A stretch of 64,000 bases of DNA, from positions 682,001 to 746,000 of the forward strand of contig CAVYWJ010000002.1 of the NCBI GenBank assembly GCA_963772315.1. The letters are read 5' to 3'. A model generated the notes under the pieces. That model was not told the origin of the DNA. It did no database searches and saw only the letters and a program-made list of their open reading frames with translations. Below are positions 25,808 through 41,048 of the stretch, one piece after another (position 1 is the stretch's first letter; the number at the start of each line of letters is the position of its first letter). Origin of the DNA: Haliangium sp963772315. Lineage in GTDB: Bacteria; Myxococcota_A; Polyangia; Haliangiales; Haliangiaceae. A program made the translations under genes and the position numbers.

Positions 25808-26902
25808 ATGGAAACGTTGCGACGGCGGTGCGCCGGGCTCGATGTTCACAAGGACACGGTGGTGGCATGCGCCCGGGTGGTGTCCGAGGACGGAACGGTG
25901 CGCCAGGAGGTCGAGACCTTCTCGACGATGACCAGTGGGCTGCTGGCGCTCTCGGACTGGCTGGCGGAGCGAGAGATCACCGCGGTGGTGATGGAAGCGA
26001 CGGGCGTGTACTGGAAGCCGGTCTGGCATGTACTGGACGAGGACTTCGAGCTCACGCTGGCCAACGCGGCCAATGTCCGCAATGTCCCGGGCCGCAAGAC
26101 GGACGTCAACGATGCCACCTGGCTGGCCGACCTGCATGCGCACGGGCTGATCCGGGCGAGCTTCGTTCCGCCGACCCGGGTGCAGGAACTGCGAACCCTG
26201 CTGCGGACGCGTAAGCAGTTGGTGCGTGAGAAGGGCCAGCACGTGCAGCGAATCCAGAAGACGCTCGAGGACGCCAACCTGAAGATTGCCTCGGTGCTCA
26301 GCAACATCATCGGTGTGAGCGGACGGGCGATCCTGACGGCGCTCATTGCGGGTGAAACCGATCCGGAGAAGCTCGCTGACGTGACGCTGAGCCGACGCCT
26401 CAAGTCCGGGCGCAATCGCATCATCGAGTCGCTCCGCGGCAACGTCACCAAGTCCCATCGCTTCCTGCTCAAGACGCACCTGGGGATGATCGATGCGCTC
26501 GATGCGACCATCGCCGAGATCGGCCATCTCATCTCGTGGGCCGGACTCGCTCCCCGCAACGACGAAAGCGCTGGCAAGCGCCGCTCCACGCGCGTTCGCA
26601 AGGGCGCGCCCTGGCTCAAGACCGTGCTCGTCCAGTGCGCCTGGGGCGCGGCACGAGCCAAGGATAGCTACCTCCGCGCTCAGTTTCTGCGCCTCAAGAG
26701 CCGCCGGGGCCCCAAGAAGGCCATCCTCGCTGTCGCCGCCTCCATCCTCACCGCCGCTTACTACATCCTGCGCGACGATGTCCCCTACAAGGATCTCGGC
26801 CCGGACCACTTCGAGCGCATGGACAAACACAAGGCTGCCGCGCGGCTCGTGCGCAAGCTCCACAACCTCGGATACCAAGTCGAAATCAAGCAGGCCGCCT
26901 GA
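25808..26902 (+). CDS. IS110-family recombinase, possibly internally deleted
   Basis: The protein has 364 residues. The DEDD RuvC-like domain is present: LDVHKDTVVACARV (first Asp), VVMEATGVYWKPVW (Glu), GRKTDVNDATWLADLHAHGL (two Asp). The C-terminal Transposase_20 domain has GHLISWAGLAPRNDESAGKR, with the serine region. Between ATIAEI and GHLISWAGL about 45-50 residues usual in this family, including the PGVGxxTAxxIIAEIG hairpin, are missing in frame. The missing part is flanked in relatives by the same IAEIG words, so a deletion between short direct repeats is likely. This copy may therefore be inactive. Confidence 0.85.
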   Translation: METLRRRCAGLDVHKDTVVACARVVSEDGTVRQEVETFSTMTSGLLALSDWLAEREITAVVMEATGVYWKPVWHVLDEDFELTLANAANVRNVPGRKTDVNDATWLADLHAHGLIRASFVPPTRVQELRTLLRTRKQLVREKGQHVQRIQKTLEDANLKIASVLSNIIGVSGRAILTALIAGETDPEKLADVTLSRRLKSGRNRIIESLRGNVTKSHRFLLKTHLGMIDALDATIAEIGHLISWAGLAPRNDESAGKRRSTRVRKGAPWLKTVLVQCAWGAARAKDSYLRAQFLRLKSRRGPKKAILAVAASILTAAYYILRDDVPYKDLGPDHFERMDKHKAAARLVRKLHNLGYQVEIKQAA

Positions 26903-27841
26903 GCCGACGCGTAAGTTTCATTGTAGTTCCGTCGAGATGCTGATGCCGGTGCGACTCCTGGTGTACATGGCCGCGATCTGGGACGATCACCAGCGCGCGC
27001 ATCCACGAGCCCGGCACGTGCCGCTGATCGTGCCGCTCGTGCTGCACCACGGGGCAGACGCGTGGTCCGCGCCCACCAGCATGGACGAGGTGTACGACTG
27101 TCAGCCCGAGGAGCTGGCGGCGTTTGCCGCGCACGTGCCGCGGTTCTCGTTCGTGCTGGAGGATCTGGCCGAGACCGGCGACGCCGAGCTGCGCGAGCGG
27201 GTGGCGATGGCCGTGCCGCAGGCGGTCCTGTGGGCGTTCCAGCACGCACGCGAGGAGCGCGACATCGTCGCGGCCATGCGGCGCGACATCCGCGACCTGC
27301 TGGTCGCCATGCAGTCGGCCCGCACCGGGCTGCACGCGCTGGCCCTGCTCATGAGCTATATTATGGAGGTCACAGGCACTCCGACCGAAGAGATCGGAGA
27401 GTTTCTGGAGCTCGAGGTCAGTCCCATGGCACACGAGGAGTTCGTCAGCACCGCAGAGAGGCTGCGCCGTGAAGGCCGCACGGAGGGCCGCAAGGAAGGC
27501 AGGGAGGAAGGTCGCCGCGACCTGCTGTGCATGCAGCTCGCGCAGCGCTTCGGCAAGCTGTCCCTGGCGGTGCGCAAACGCGTCGAGCGCGCCGACAGCG
27601 AGGCGCTCGAGCGCTGGGCCAAGCGCGTGCTCACCGCGGCTTCCCTGGCCGAGGTCTTCGCCGAGCCCGCAGCGCGCCCCTGAGCGTCGAGGCGATGCGG
27701 CCCCGCCACCGCGTCAGCGAGAGAGCGCTCCCTGGCCATGTCGCGCGCCGGGCGCCATGGCGTTGGCCTCCAGCTCGCGCATCTTCTCGACCTGCGCCGC
27801 GTCCTGGCACCGGGCGATGTCCAGCGCGCAGCCGGCACGCG

Positions 27842-28870
<1,029 letters not shown>

Positions 28871-29278
28871 GGACATTCTCCTCGGGCGGGCCGCGCTTGT
28901 TGCATCGCAGCGAGACGCCGCAGCACGGCAGTGCCAAACCAAGGTAAGATCAATGTCAGACCAGGTGCCAGATCATTGTCAGACCAGGGACGCTCGATCG
29001 CGAGCAGCAGCCGTAACTGCGCAAGTTGTTACGTGTAGGTTTGCCTACGCCACGCAACGTAGTCGGGCGCTGCCATGGCGGTCAACAGCTTTTCTTGTGC
29101 GCTGCAATGAGGCGAACTGCAGTTGGAACATGATGTCTCAGGCTCGGATGTCACCGTCCCGAGCGGGGCCTTCAACGGTCTTGTACACGGCCGGGACGCT
29201 TGCTAGCTTCGCCCTGGTTGTTGCGGCGCACAAGCTCCTCCAGGCGTGCGGGCGCTGCGCGACCCGGAGAGGTGCTCG
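28871..29278. promoter_or_regulatory. Divergent control region with an 18-bp direct repeat and a short palindrome
   Basis: The 408-base gap between the lipase gene (minus) and the PhaC-like operon (plus) holds GATCAATGTCAGACCAGG at 28948-28965 and GATCATTGTCAGACCAGG at 28971-28988, 23 bases apart, about two helical turns. It also holds GTAGG-TTTG-CCTAC at 29035-29048. Either could be an operator, but no regulator gene adjoins it. Confidence 0.45.
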
Positions 29279-30682
29279 ATGGACGACAATCGCAAGACAC
29301 TGGGCAAGCTGATGAGCAAGGGCGTGAGCGCCTACTACGCCGGCGTGAAGCACTCGCTGCACACGCTCAAGCACGCCGCCCACACCGCGTCGTCGTTCCT
29401 GGAGAGCGCGTTCTTTCCCGCGCTCGACTCGATGGTGCAGATGAACGAGCAGATGGCGCAGGCGGTGCTGGCCGCGCTGCGCGGCGAGCGGCCGTGGAGC
29501 GAGGTCCTCGACGAGACCGCGCAGCGCTTCGACGCCGGGCAGCGCTTCCCCGAGCTGGTGAACACCTGGGGCCGTGAGCTGTTTGGAACAGCCACGCTCG
29601 CGGGCGAGACCGTGCTGGTCGAGGACGATCTCTTCCGCCTGGTCTACATCCCGCCGACGCGGCGCGTGGCTGCGCCGGCGCTCGCCGTGTTCCATGCCGG
29701 CGGCTGCATCCCGTACGGCGATCGCATCTTCCGCATGCTCCCGGGCGTCGACTTCTACAGCCGCTTCCTCGAGCGCGGCATGCCGGTCTACGCCATGGAG
29801 CTGCGCGGCGATCGCACCGAGATCGACTACTCGCGCCTCACCATCGACAGCCTGGTCGAGTCGATCGCGACCATGTCGAGCCACGCCTTCGTGCACAACC
29901 AGCAGCACAAGATGGTGCTCGAGGGCTACTGCGGCCAGGGCACGCAGGCGCTGACGTACGTCGCTGCGCTGCCCGAGGACGCCGACCGCAAGTTCAGCGC
30001 CATGAGCGTCTTCGTCTCGCCGGTCGATGGCTCGCGCTGCACCAGCCTGGCCAGCGCGGTCAAGGCCACGCCCGACCTCTACCACGAGGCGCTGATGGCG
30101 TTCTACGGCGCCATGGACAACTACGTCCCGGGCGAGAGCATCCAGACCGGGCTCGACCTGTCGCTCGGCGCGCTGTTCCTCAAGTCGCACCTCGGCTACT
30201 TCTCGGCCGGCTGGAACCGCACGGATCTGGCCCGGGTGAAGAGCGCGGCCGAGCTGACGCCCGGGCAGCGGCGCGACCTGGCCGGCGCGTACTGGGTGTC
30301 GACCGATTGCTCGAAGCGCTTCCCCGTGCCCGTGGGCATCGTGCGCTTCACCTCGTCGCTGTTCAAGCACGGCGTCGGCGCCGACGGCACGCTGCCGTAT
30401 CCGGTGCTGGGCCGCAGCGTGAGCCTGGCCGCGCTGCGCGACCAGACCAGGCTGCGCGTGATCGGCTTCTACGGCGGCCGCGATCCCGTGGTGCCCGACG
30501 CCACCGCGCAGATCCTGATCACGCTGCTCGGCAGCCGCTACACGCACGTGATCCATCCCCAGGCCGGGCACATTTCGTACGTGCTGTCGCCCAAGCTGTG
30601 GGAGACGGGCTCGCCCAAGGCGCTGTCGCCCAATCCGATCGATCTCATCCTCGCCGCCGGCCACGCCGGCGCGAACCCCTGA
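29279..30682 (+). CDS. PHA synthase (PhaC)-like alpha/beta hydrolase with Cys nucleophile
   Basis: The protein has 467 residues; ATG 29279 has GGAGAGG upstream at 29266. A helical N-terminus (1-100) is followed by an alpha/beta fold with HAGGCIPYGDRIFRML, the elbow LEGYCGQGTQALTY where the nucleophile is Cys in G-x-C-x-G rather than Ser, FYGGRDPVVPDA with the catalytic Asp, and PQAGHISYVLS with the His. The Cys-Asp-His triad is the signature of polyhydroxyalkanoate synthases. It is shorter than class I PhaC, and no PhaA/PhaB or phasin lies near. It leads an operon with an acyl-CoA ligase and acyl-CoA carboxylase parts, so transfer of an acyl group from CoA is likely; a polymer product is not proven. 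Confidence 0.7.
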   Translation: MDDNRKTLGKLMSKGVSAYYAGVKHSLHTLKHAAHTASSFLESAFFPALDSMVQMNEQMAQAVLAALRGERPWSEVLDETAQRFDAGQRFPELVNTWGRELFGTATLAGETVLVEDDLFRLVYIPPTRRVAAPALAVFHAGGCIPYGDRIFRMLPGVDFYSRFLERGMPVYAMELRGDRTEIDYSRLTIDSLVESIATMSSHAFVHNQQHKMVLEGYCGQGTQALTYVAALPEDADRKFSAMSVFVSPVDGSRCTSLASAVKATPDLYHEALMAFYGAMDNYVPGESIQTGLDLSLGALFLKSHLGYFSAGWNRTDLARVKSAAELTPGQRRDLAGAYWVSTDCSKRFPVPVGIVRFTSSLFKHGVGADGTLPYPVLGRSVSLAALRDQTRLRVIGFYGGRDPVVPDATAQILITLLGSRYTHVIHPQAGHISYVLSPKLWETGSPKALSPNPIDLILAAGHAGANP

Positions 30683-30715
30683 GAGCGCCGCGGGCCCCGA
30701 CGACCCGCAGCCGCG

Positions 30716-32344
<1,629 letters not shown>

Positions 32345-32378
32345 GACGTCTGCACGGCATCGTGTAGAATGGGCCGCC

Positions 32379-34124
<1,746 letters not shown>

Positions 34125-34125
<1 letters not shown>

Positions 34126-34730
34126 TGACGAGACGCCACGGACGCGAGCACGAACCCGAAATGACGGCGCTGGCAGCGCCCTCCGGCACGCGCATCGAGG
34201 TGCGCGCGCCCGCGGTAGGCCTGTGGCGCGATGCGCCTCCGGCCGGTAGCCTGGTGCGGCCGGGCGACGCGATCGGCCGGCTGGAGGTGCTGGGCGTGAT
34301 GCACCGCCTGATCGCGCCGGCGCAGGCGCAGGGCATCGCCAGCATGCCCGATCACCAGGGCGAGCTCGCGCGCCGGCCGCTGCAGCATGGCCAGGTCATG
34401 CTGGTGCTCGATCCCGAGGCAGCGCTGGCAGGGATGGCCGCGGACACGGCCGCGGGCGAGGGCGCGCGCGCAGCCGAGCAGGGCCGGGTGTTTCGCGCGC
34501 CGACCAGCGGGCGCTTCTACGGCCGGCCCGCGCCGGATCGGCCGCCGTTCGTGCAGCCCGGCGACGAGATCACAGTGGGCCAGACCGTGTGTCTGATCGA
34601 GGTGATGAAGACCTTCATCCGCGTGGCCTACGGCGGCGCTGGTCTGCCCGAGCGCGCCAGGGTCGGGGCCGTGAAGCCCACGGACGACGCCGAGCTCGCT
34701 GCCGGCGACGTGATCCTGATCCTGGAGTAG
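34125..34730 (+). CDS. Biotin carboxyl carrier-type protein with two biotinyl-like domains
   Basis: The protein has 201 residues; its ATG overlaps the carboxyltransferase stop (TGATG), so translation is coupled. The C-terminal domain has FRAPTSGRFYGRP and GQTVCLIEVMKTF, where Lys of the E-V-M-K motif (about residue 161) is the biotinylation site. The N-terminal half (EVRAPAVGLWRDAPPAGSLV, DAIGRLEVLGVMHRLIAP) is a second biotinyl/lipoyl-like fold with His in place of the Lys. It would carry carboxybiotin to the adjacent carboxyltransferase. No biotin carboxylase gene lies in this window. Confidence 0.8.
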
Positions 34731-34807
34731 CCGCACGCGCGGCGTGCCCTGGCGGGCTCCACCGAAGACGTGGCGACGCGTGGCGACGCGTGGCCGCGCG
34801 CGGGGCG

Positions 34808-35238
34808 CTACCCGCCCTTGCGCGAGATGGCGCGGAACAGGCTGCCGTCCTCGGATTCCTCGAAGCCGCGGCCGACCAGCCACGCCGCGGTCTGGGCGCG
34901 GTTCGGGTGGCTGGGTCGCACGATGTTGTAGAGATAGTTCAGGCCGCGCTTCTGCGCCTCGGCCTCGAGCTGCTGCAGGATGAACGAGCCAATGCCCTGC
35001 CCGCGGATCTCGGGATCCGTGGCCAGCAGGATCTCGGCGTCACCCCACACCAGATCGAGCCAGCCGTAGCCCACGGCCTTGCCGTCGGATACGACCCGCC
35101 ACCAGGTCGCGGGCAGAGCTCGCCCACCTCGCAGCGCTGGTAGCGCACATCGAAGACGCCGACCGGAGCTCCACCGATGATGCGAGCCTTGTTGACGTCC
35201 CAGTAAGCGGGAGTTTCCTCGATCCATTGCAGTGCCAT
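34808..35238 (-). CDS. GNAT-family N-acetyltransferase, frameshifted
   Basis: The start MALQWIEETPAYWDVNKARI is at 35238. At about 35114-35121 the frame changes, and the rest continues as TWWRVVSDGKAVGYGWLDLV. The acetyl-CoA-binding motif A is TDPEIRGQGIGSFILQQLEA (R-x-x-G-x-G), followed by RPSHPNRAQTAAWLVGRGFE. The corrected length is about 143 residues, normal for a single GNAT domain. The acceptor substrate is unknown. It is convergent with the biotin carrier gene. Confidence 0.7.
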
Positions 35239-35283
35239 GATTCGATTTCCGTGTCGCGTCACGAGCGCGACCGTGGCGCAGCG

Positions 35284-36880
<1,597 letters not shown>

Positions 36881-36913
36881 GTGCTCCCCTGGATGCGTGG
36901 TGCGCTGCGTGGG

Positions 36914-38588
36914 TCAACGAACGCCGGGGGCCATGCCGTGATCGACATCGGCGGCGTTCTCGAGAAGGAAGGCCTTGACGTCGGCGAGCTCGCTCACCGT
37001 GAACACCGGCCGTAGCTCGGCATGACGGGTGTGGCGCCGCGAGGCCAGGAAGCGGGTCCACCCGCCCGGGGTCTGCGACTTCGGCGTGACCTTCGACTTG
37101 CTGCCGTGACAGGAGCGGCAGCGCTCGTACAGCGCCCGGCCGCGGCTCGCGTCGCCGACCATGCTGGCGGGTACGCTGATGTCGCGTTCCTTCTTGGCGG
37201 CATCGGGCTCGGGCTCGACCTGCGCGGCGCCCGCCTGCCGGGCCAGCGAGGTCTCCACTTCCAGCTTCTTGCCGGCCGTGGGCTCGATCAGGGTGCGCCA
37301 GGTGTCGTAGCCAGCCTGGCTCAAGGTCAGCTCGTAGTTCTTGCCGGAGGGGGAGCTCGAGAGTGACCGGCGTGATGCCGCGGACCTTGCCGTCGACCAG
37401 CACGGTGGCGCCTGCCGGCGTCGAGCGCACATGGACCTTGCCCGGGCCGCGCGCCGTGGGCTGCAGGGTCAGGCTCACGCGCTCGGTCTCGCCTGCGCCC
37501 AGCTCCACGCTGCGCTCGGCCGGCTCGTGGCCCGGCGCGGTGATGCTCAGCGTGTGCGTGCCGGGCTCGAGCGGGCCCATGCGCTGCAGCGCCGGGCCGC
37601 GGTAGGTATCGCCGTCCACCGTGACCGAGGCGCTGTCCGGCTCGATCGTCAGCGAGATCCAGGCCGGCGCGGGCGTACGCGGCGCGACCTCGTCTCCGCG
37701 TCCGGTCGGCCGGCCGGGGACGCGTCCGGTCTGGGCTGCCAGCGCCGGGCTGCGCCCGGAGGGCTGCTCCTGGGTTTGCGCGAGCGCGGTGTCGTCCGGC
37801 ATGCGCGCCGTGTCTGCATCTCCGGGCTCGTCGCCAGGAGCGTCTGGTGTCACGTCCGGCGTGGCCGCTGGCTCGAGAGCCTTGCCGGCATCGTCGCCCG
37901 ATGCGCCCGCGCCGGGCTCTGCCGGCGCCACGTCCGGCGTGGCTGCACCGGGCACGGACGGGGTCGCCTTCGCGAGCGCAGCCTCGGCGCTCGCTGCCTG
38001 CTGCGCTTCCGCAGTGGCGGCGTCGCGATCATTGATCCTGGTGAGCGCCAGGATGCCGCCGATCACCAGACCCATCGTGACCAGCACGCTCATGGTGATC
38101 ACCAGCCCGCGCGGACGCCGCTGGCGCATCAAGATGACGGTGGGATCCGGCACGTGCGGGCCTGGGCGCTGATACGGAGGCGTGGGCGGGCGCGCGTACG
38201 GCGCCGGCGTCGGATGTGCCTGGGCCCGGTGCTCCGGCTGCTGAGCGTGCTGCCCGGGCGGCGGATACGGCGAAGCGCCCTGTCCCGCGTGCGGAGGCGG
38301 CGGATACGGCGAAGCGCCCTGTCCCGCGTGCGGGGGCGGCGGATACGGCGAAGCGCCCTGTCCCGCGTACGGAGGCGGCGGATACGGCGAAGCGCCCTGT
38401 CCGGCGTGCGGGCCGGGCCCCGGTGCATACCCCGGCGCAGGCGCGTGTCCTGGCGCAGGTGCGTGTCCTGGCCCCTGCGGATGCGCCTGCGGATACGATG
38501 AATCGCCCTGGCTTGCATGCGGGCCGTGCGGGTGTCCCGGGTTGCCCGGCCCACCGTTCGGCCCTCTCGGATGCCACGGATTGGTCAT
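36914..38588 (-). CDS. PEGA-domain membrane protein with C-terminal cytochrome c-like heme site, frameshifted
   Basis: ATG 38588 (MTNPWHPRG) has GAACGAGG upstream. Residues 1-160 are Pro/Gly/Tyr-rich and include four copies of a 13-residue repeat HAGQGASPYPPPP. One membrane segment (GLVITMSVLVTMGLVIGGIL) follows, then a long Ala/Pro/acidic linker, and two PEGA domains (ISLTIEPDSASVTVDGDTY; VHVRSTPAGATVLVDGKVRG). At 37349-37353 a run of five G, one too many, shifts the frame; it continues GKNYELTLSQAGYDTWRTL. The last 90 residues have YERCRSCHGSKSKVTPKSQT, a CxxCH c-type heme site, and LADVKAFLLENA. The corrected length is 557 residues. The C-terminus faces the periplasm if the heme is to be attached. 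Confidence 0.72.
38257..38412 (-). repeat. 39-bp tandem repeat inside the PEGA-cytochrome gene, four copies
   Basis: Four consecutive 39-base units encode HAGQGASPYPPPP or close variants in frame. Unit length is a multiple of three, so copy-number changes would alter the length of the Pro-rich N-terminal arm without breaking the frame. Confidence 0.8.
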
Positions 38589-38983
38589 GCCTCGTTCCAG
38601 ACCGAACTCTAACACACCTCGAAACCTGCAAGCGCTCGACCCGTGCGTGCAACCGGCGCTCGTGCAGGTATTCCCCAGCAATACTGGTCAGCTGCCTCTC
38701 AATCGTGGCACCGGCAGCCCGCGTTGACGCCTGCAGGCGCGCAGCTTGGCCTCGATCCGCACACTCCGGGCCGGCAGGAACAACCCGGCCGTGCCCGTAC
38801 CGGCCCGACGACCCCGCGCCCGGTCGAGGAGCCGCTCCAGGATCCTGCATGGACTCCGTCGGACCAGCGGACGAGAACACGGCAGCCGGGCGTCTTGCGC
38901 ACCGCGGCAACGCCCTCGTGAGGCCCCGCGGACAAGCCCTAAAGCATTCTCCTGCCTGGGTTTCTCTGGCATGCTCGGTCAGC

Positions 38984-41002
38984 ATGAGACGCGTCACTTC
39001 GGCCTGCCCCCTGGATTGTCCCGACACGTGCAGCCTGACGATCGACGTCGAAGCATCGGACGGCGAGGGTGAGCGCGTCGTGCACATCGACGGCACCCAT
39101 CTCAACCCGCTGACCGCCGGGTACATCTGCGGCAAGGTCAGCGTCTTCACCCGGCACATGTACGGCGAGCATCGCCTGCTCCATCCCATGGTGCGCGACG
39201 GCGCCAAGGGCGCGGGGAGCTTCCGGCGCGTGAGCTGGGACGAGGCCTTGAGCCTCGCCGTCGAGCGCATCCGCGCCACCATCGACCGGCACGGCGCCGA
39301 GGCCATCCTGCCCTACAACTATGGCGGCTCGAACGGCTTCCTCACCCAGAACAGCGTCGATGCGCGCCTGTTCCGCCGCCTGGGCGCGTCGCGGCTCCTG
39401 CGCACGCTGTGCGCGGCGCCGTCCAGCGCCGCGTTGACCGGCATGTACGGCAGCATGCCCGGCGTGGCCCTCGAGGATCATGCGCACGCGCGGTTGATCG
39501 TCCTCTGGGGCGTCAATCCCTCGGCCACCGGCATTCACCTGGTCCCCATCATCCAGCGCGCCCAGCGCGAGGGCGCGAAGCTGGTCGTGATCGATCCCCG
39601 GCGCACGCCCATGGCCAGGCGCGCGGATCTCCACCTCGCGATCCGGCCCGGCACCGATCTGCCCGTGGCGCTCGCCCTCATCCACTGGCTCTTCGAGCGA
39701 GGCGCGGCCGACGAGCTCTTCCTGGCGCGTCACGCCGCCGGCGTGGACGAGCTGCGCCACCGCGCCTCGGCCTGGTCCCTCGCGCGCGCGGCCGAGGTCG
39801 CCGGGATCGACCTCGCCGATCTCCAGCGCTTCGCCGAGCTCTACGCCGGAGCGAGCCCGGCCGTGATTCGCTGTGGCTGGGGCCAGGAGCGCAACCGCAA
39901 CGGCGGCAGCGCCACCTCGGCCATCCTGGCCCTGCCGGCCGTGGCCGGCAAGTTCGGCGTCCGCGGCGGCGGCTTCACCATGGCCAACAGCGCTGCCTGG
40001 GGCATCGATCGCGACGCCGCGACCGCAGCGCCCCAGCCGGACACGCGCACCATCAACATGAGCCAGCTCGGTCGCGCGCTCGGCCCGGAGCTCGATCCGC
40101 CGATCTCGCTGCTCTTCGTCTACAACTGCAACCCGGTCGCCACCGCGCCCGACCAGGAGGCGGTCCGCGCCGGCCTGATGCGCGAGGATCTGTTCACCAT
40201 CGTGCACGAGCAGGTGATGACCGACACCGCGCGCTACGCCGATCTCCTGCTGCCGGCCACGACCTTCCTCGAGCATCACGAGCTCCGCCGCGGCTACGGC
40301 GCCATGCGCATGATCGAGGCCCGCCCGGCCGTGGCCCCGGTGGGCGAGGCGCGGCCCAACTACGACGTGTTCGCCGAGCTCCTCCGGCGCCTGGATCTGG
40401 CCCATCCCGAGGATCCGGTCACGCCCGACGCGCTGGTGCAGGCAGTGGTCGGCAGCAGCGCCGATCCGCGCGCCGTGGCCGATGAGCTCGCCCACCACGG
40501 CATGGCATCGCTGCCCGGCGGCGCCACGCCGATCCCGTTCGTCGACGTGTTCCCGTCCACGCCCGACCACAAGATCGTCCTGGTCGACGCCGGCCTCGAC
40601 GCCGGCGCGCCGGCCGGGCTCTACGGCTACACCCCGGATCCCGCGACCGCGGCGCATCCCCTGGCCCTGATCTCGCCCGCGCAGGGGCGGACCATCAGCT
40701 CCACGTTCGGACAGCTGACCCACACCCAGACGCCGCTCGAGATCCACCCCGACGACGCCCGCTCCCGCGGCATCGGCGACGGCGACGCGGTGCGCGTCTT
40801 CAACCAGCTCGGCGAGGTCCGCTGCAGCGCGCGCTGGAGCGCGACCATGCGGCCGGGCGTGGTCTGCTTGCCCAAGGGCCTGTGGCGGCACCACACGGCG
40901 AACGGCGCCACGGCCAACGCGCTGGTTCCAGACGGCCTGTCCGATATCGGCGCCGGCGCGTGCTTCAACGACGCCCGCGTCGAGGTCGCGCGCCTCGGCT
41001 GA
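38984..41002 (+). CDS. Molybdopterin oxidoreductase (4Fe-4S, bis-MGD type)
   Basis: The protein has 672 residues from ATG 38984. The N-terminal 4Fe-4S motif is SACPLDCPDTCSLTI with the fourth Cys in GYICGKVS. The body has YNYGGSNGFLTQNSVDARLF, LIVLWGVNPSATGIHLVPII, VVIDPRRTPMARRADLHLAI, QVMTDTARYADLLLPATTFL, and the C-terminal molydopterin dinucleotide-binding domain (THTQTPLEIHPDDARSRGIG, GDAVRVFNQLGEV). There is no Tat signal, so it is likely cytoplasmic. The substrate is unknown; no partner electron-transfer subunit adjoins it. The frame is open far upstream but only this start gives the conserved N-terminus. Confidence 0.85.
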   Translation: MRRVTSACPLDCPDTCSLTIDVEASDGEGERVVHIDGTHLNPLTAGYICGKVSVFTRHMYGEHRLLHPMVRDGAKGAGSFRRVSWDEALSLAVERIRATIDRHGAEAILPYNYGGSNGFLTQNSVDARLFRRLGASRLLRTLCAAPSSAALTGMYGSMPGVALEDHAHARLIVLWGVNPSATGIHLVPIIQRAQREGAKLVVIDPRRTPMARRADLHLAIRPGTDLPVALALIHWLFERGAADELFLARHAAGVDELRHRASAWSLARAAEVAGIDLADLQRFAELYAGASPAVIRCGWGQERNRNGGSATSAILALPAVAGKFGVRGGGFTMANSAAWGIDRDAATAAPQPDTRTINMSQLGRALGPELDPPISLLFVYNCNPVATAPDQEAVRAGLMREDLFTIVHEQVMTDTARYADLLLPATTFLEHHELRRGYGAMRMIEARPAVAPVGEARPNYDVFAELLRRLDLAHPEDPVTPDALVQAVVGSSADPRAVADELAHHGMASLPGGATPIPFVDVFPSTPDHKIVLVDAGLDAGAPAGLYGYTPDPATAAHPLALISPAQGRTISSTFGQLTHTQTPLEIHPDDARSRGIGDGDAVRVFNQLGEVRCSARWSATMRPGVVCLPKGLWRHHTANGATANALVPDGLSDIGAGACFNDARVEVARLG

Positions 41003-41048
41003 GCGCGGCCTGTCCGAGCGCGCCCCGGCCGAGCACGCCTGGCGCGGC

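Larger units (their letters stand above)
25524..26924 (+). mobile_element. IS110-family insertion sequence, about 1.4 kb
   Basis: The edges are set by rebuilding the rpn gene: the left junction is CCAGAG-TT-GGCC and the right is TTGT-AG-TTCC, with the word AGTT present on both sides (25520-25523 and 26925-26928). The element is 1,401 bases, has no terminal inverted repeats and no clear target duplication, and carries one recombinase gene on the plus strand. The non-coding DNA is almost all at the left (284 bases) with about 22 bases at the right, which is the IS110-group layout with a guide RNA in the left end. Confidence 0.85.
25283..27683 (+). pseudogene. Rpn-family nuclease/transposase (Transposase_31) gene split by an IS110-family element
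   Basis: The 5' part (25283-25523) starts with GTG and encodes SNPHDRLFQAIFSQPRYARP, then RAHYTDLLFRVRI and YVYILFEHQS. The 3' part resumes at 26925 with the codons for SSVEMLMPVRLLVYMAAIWD. Joining the two across the insertion restores one frame through the conserved EHQSS-x-MP-x-RLL motif of the Rpn/PF04754 family and gives about 332 residues ending AEPAARP. A KEGREEGRRDLL linker and helical tail close it. Rpn proteins are PD-(D/E)XK endonucleases that promote RecA-independent recombination. The insertion falls inside the catalytic domain, so this copy should be dead. Confidence 0.85.
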
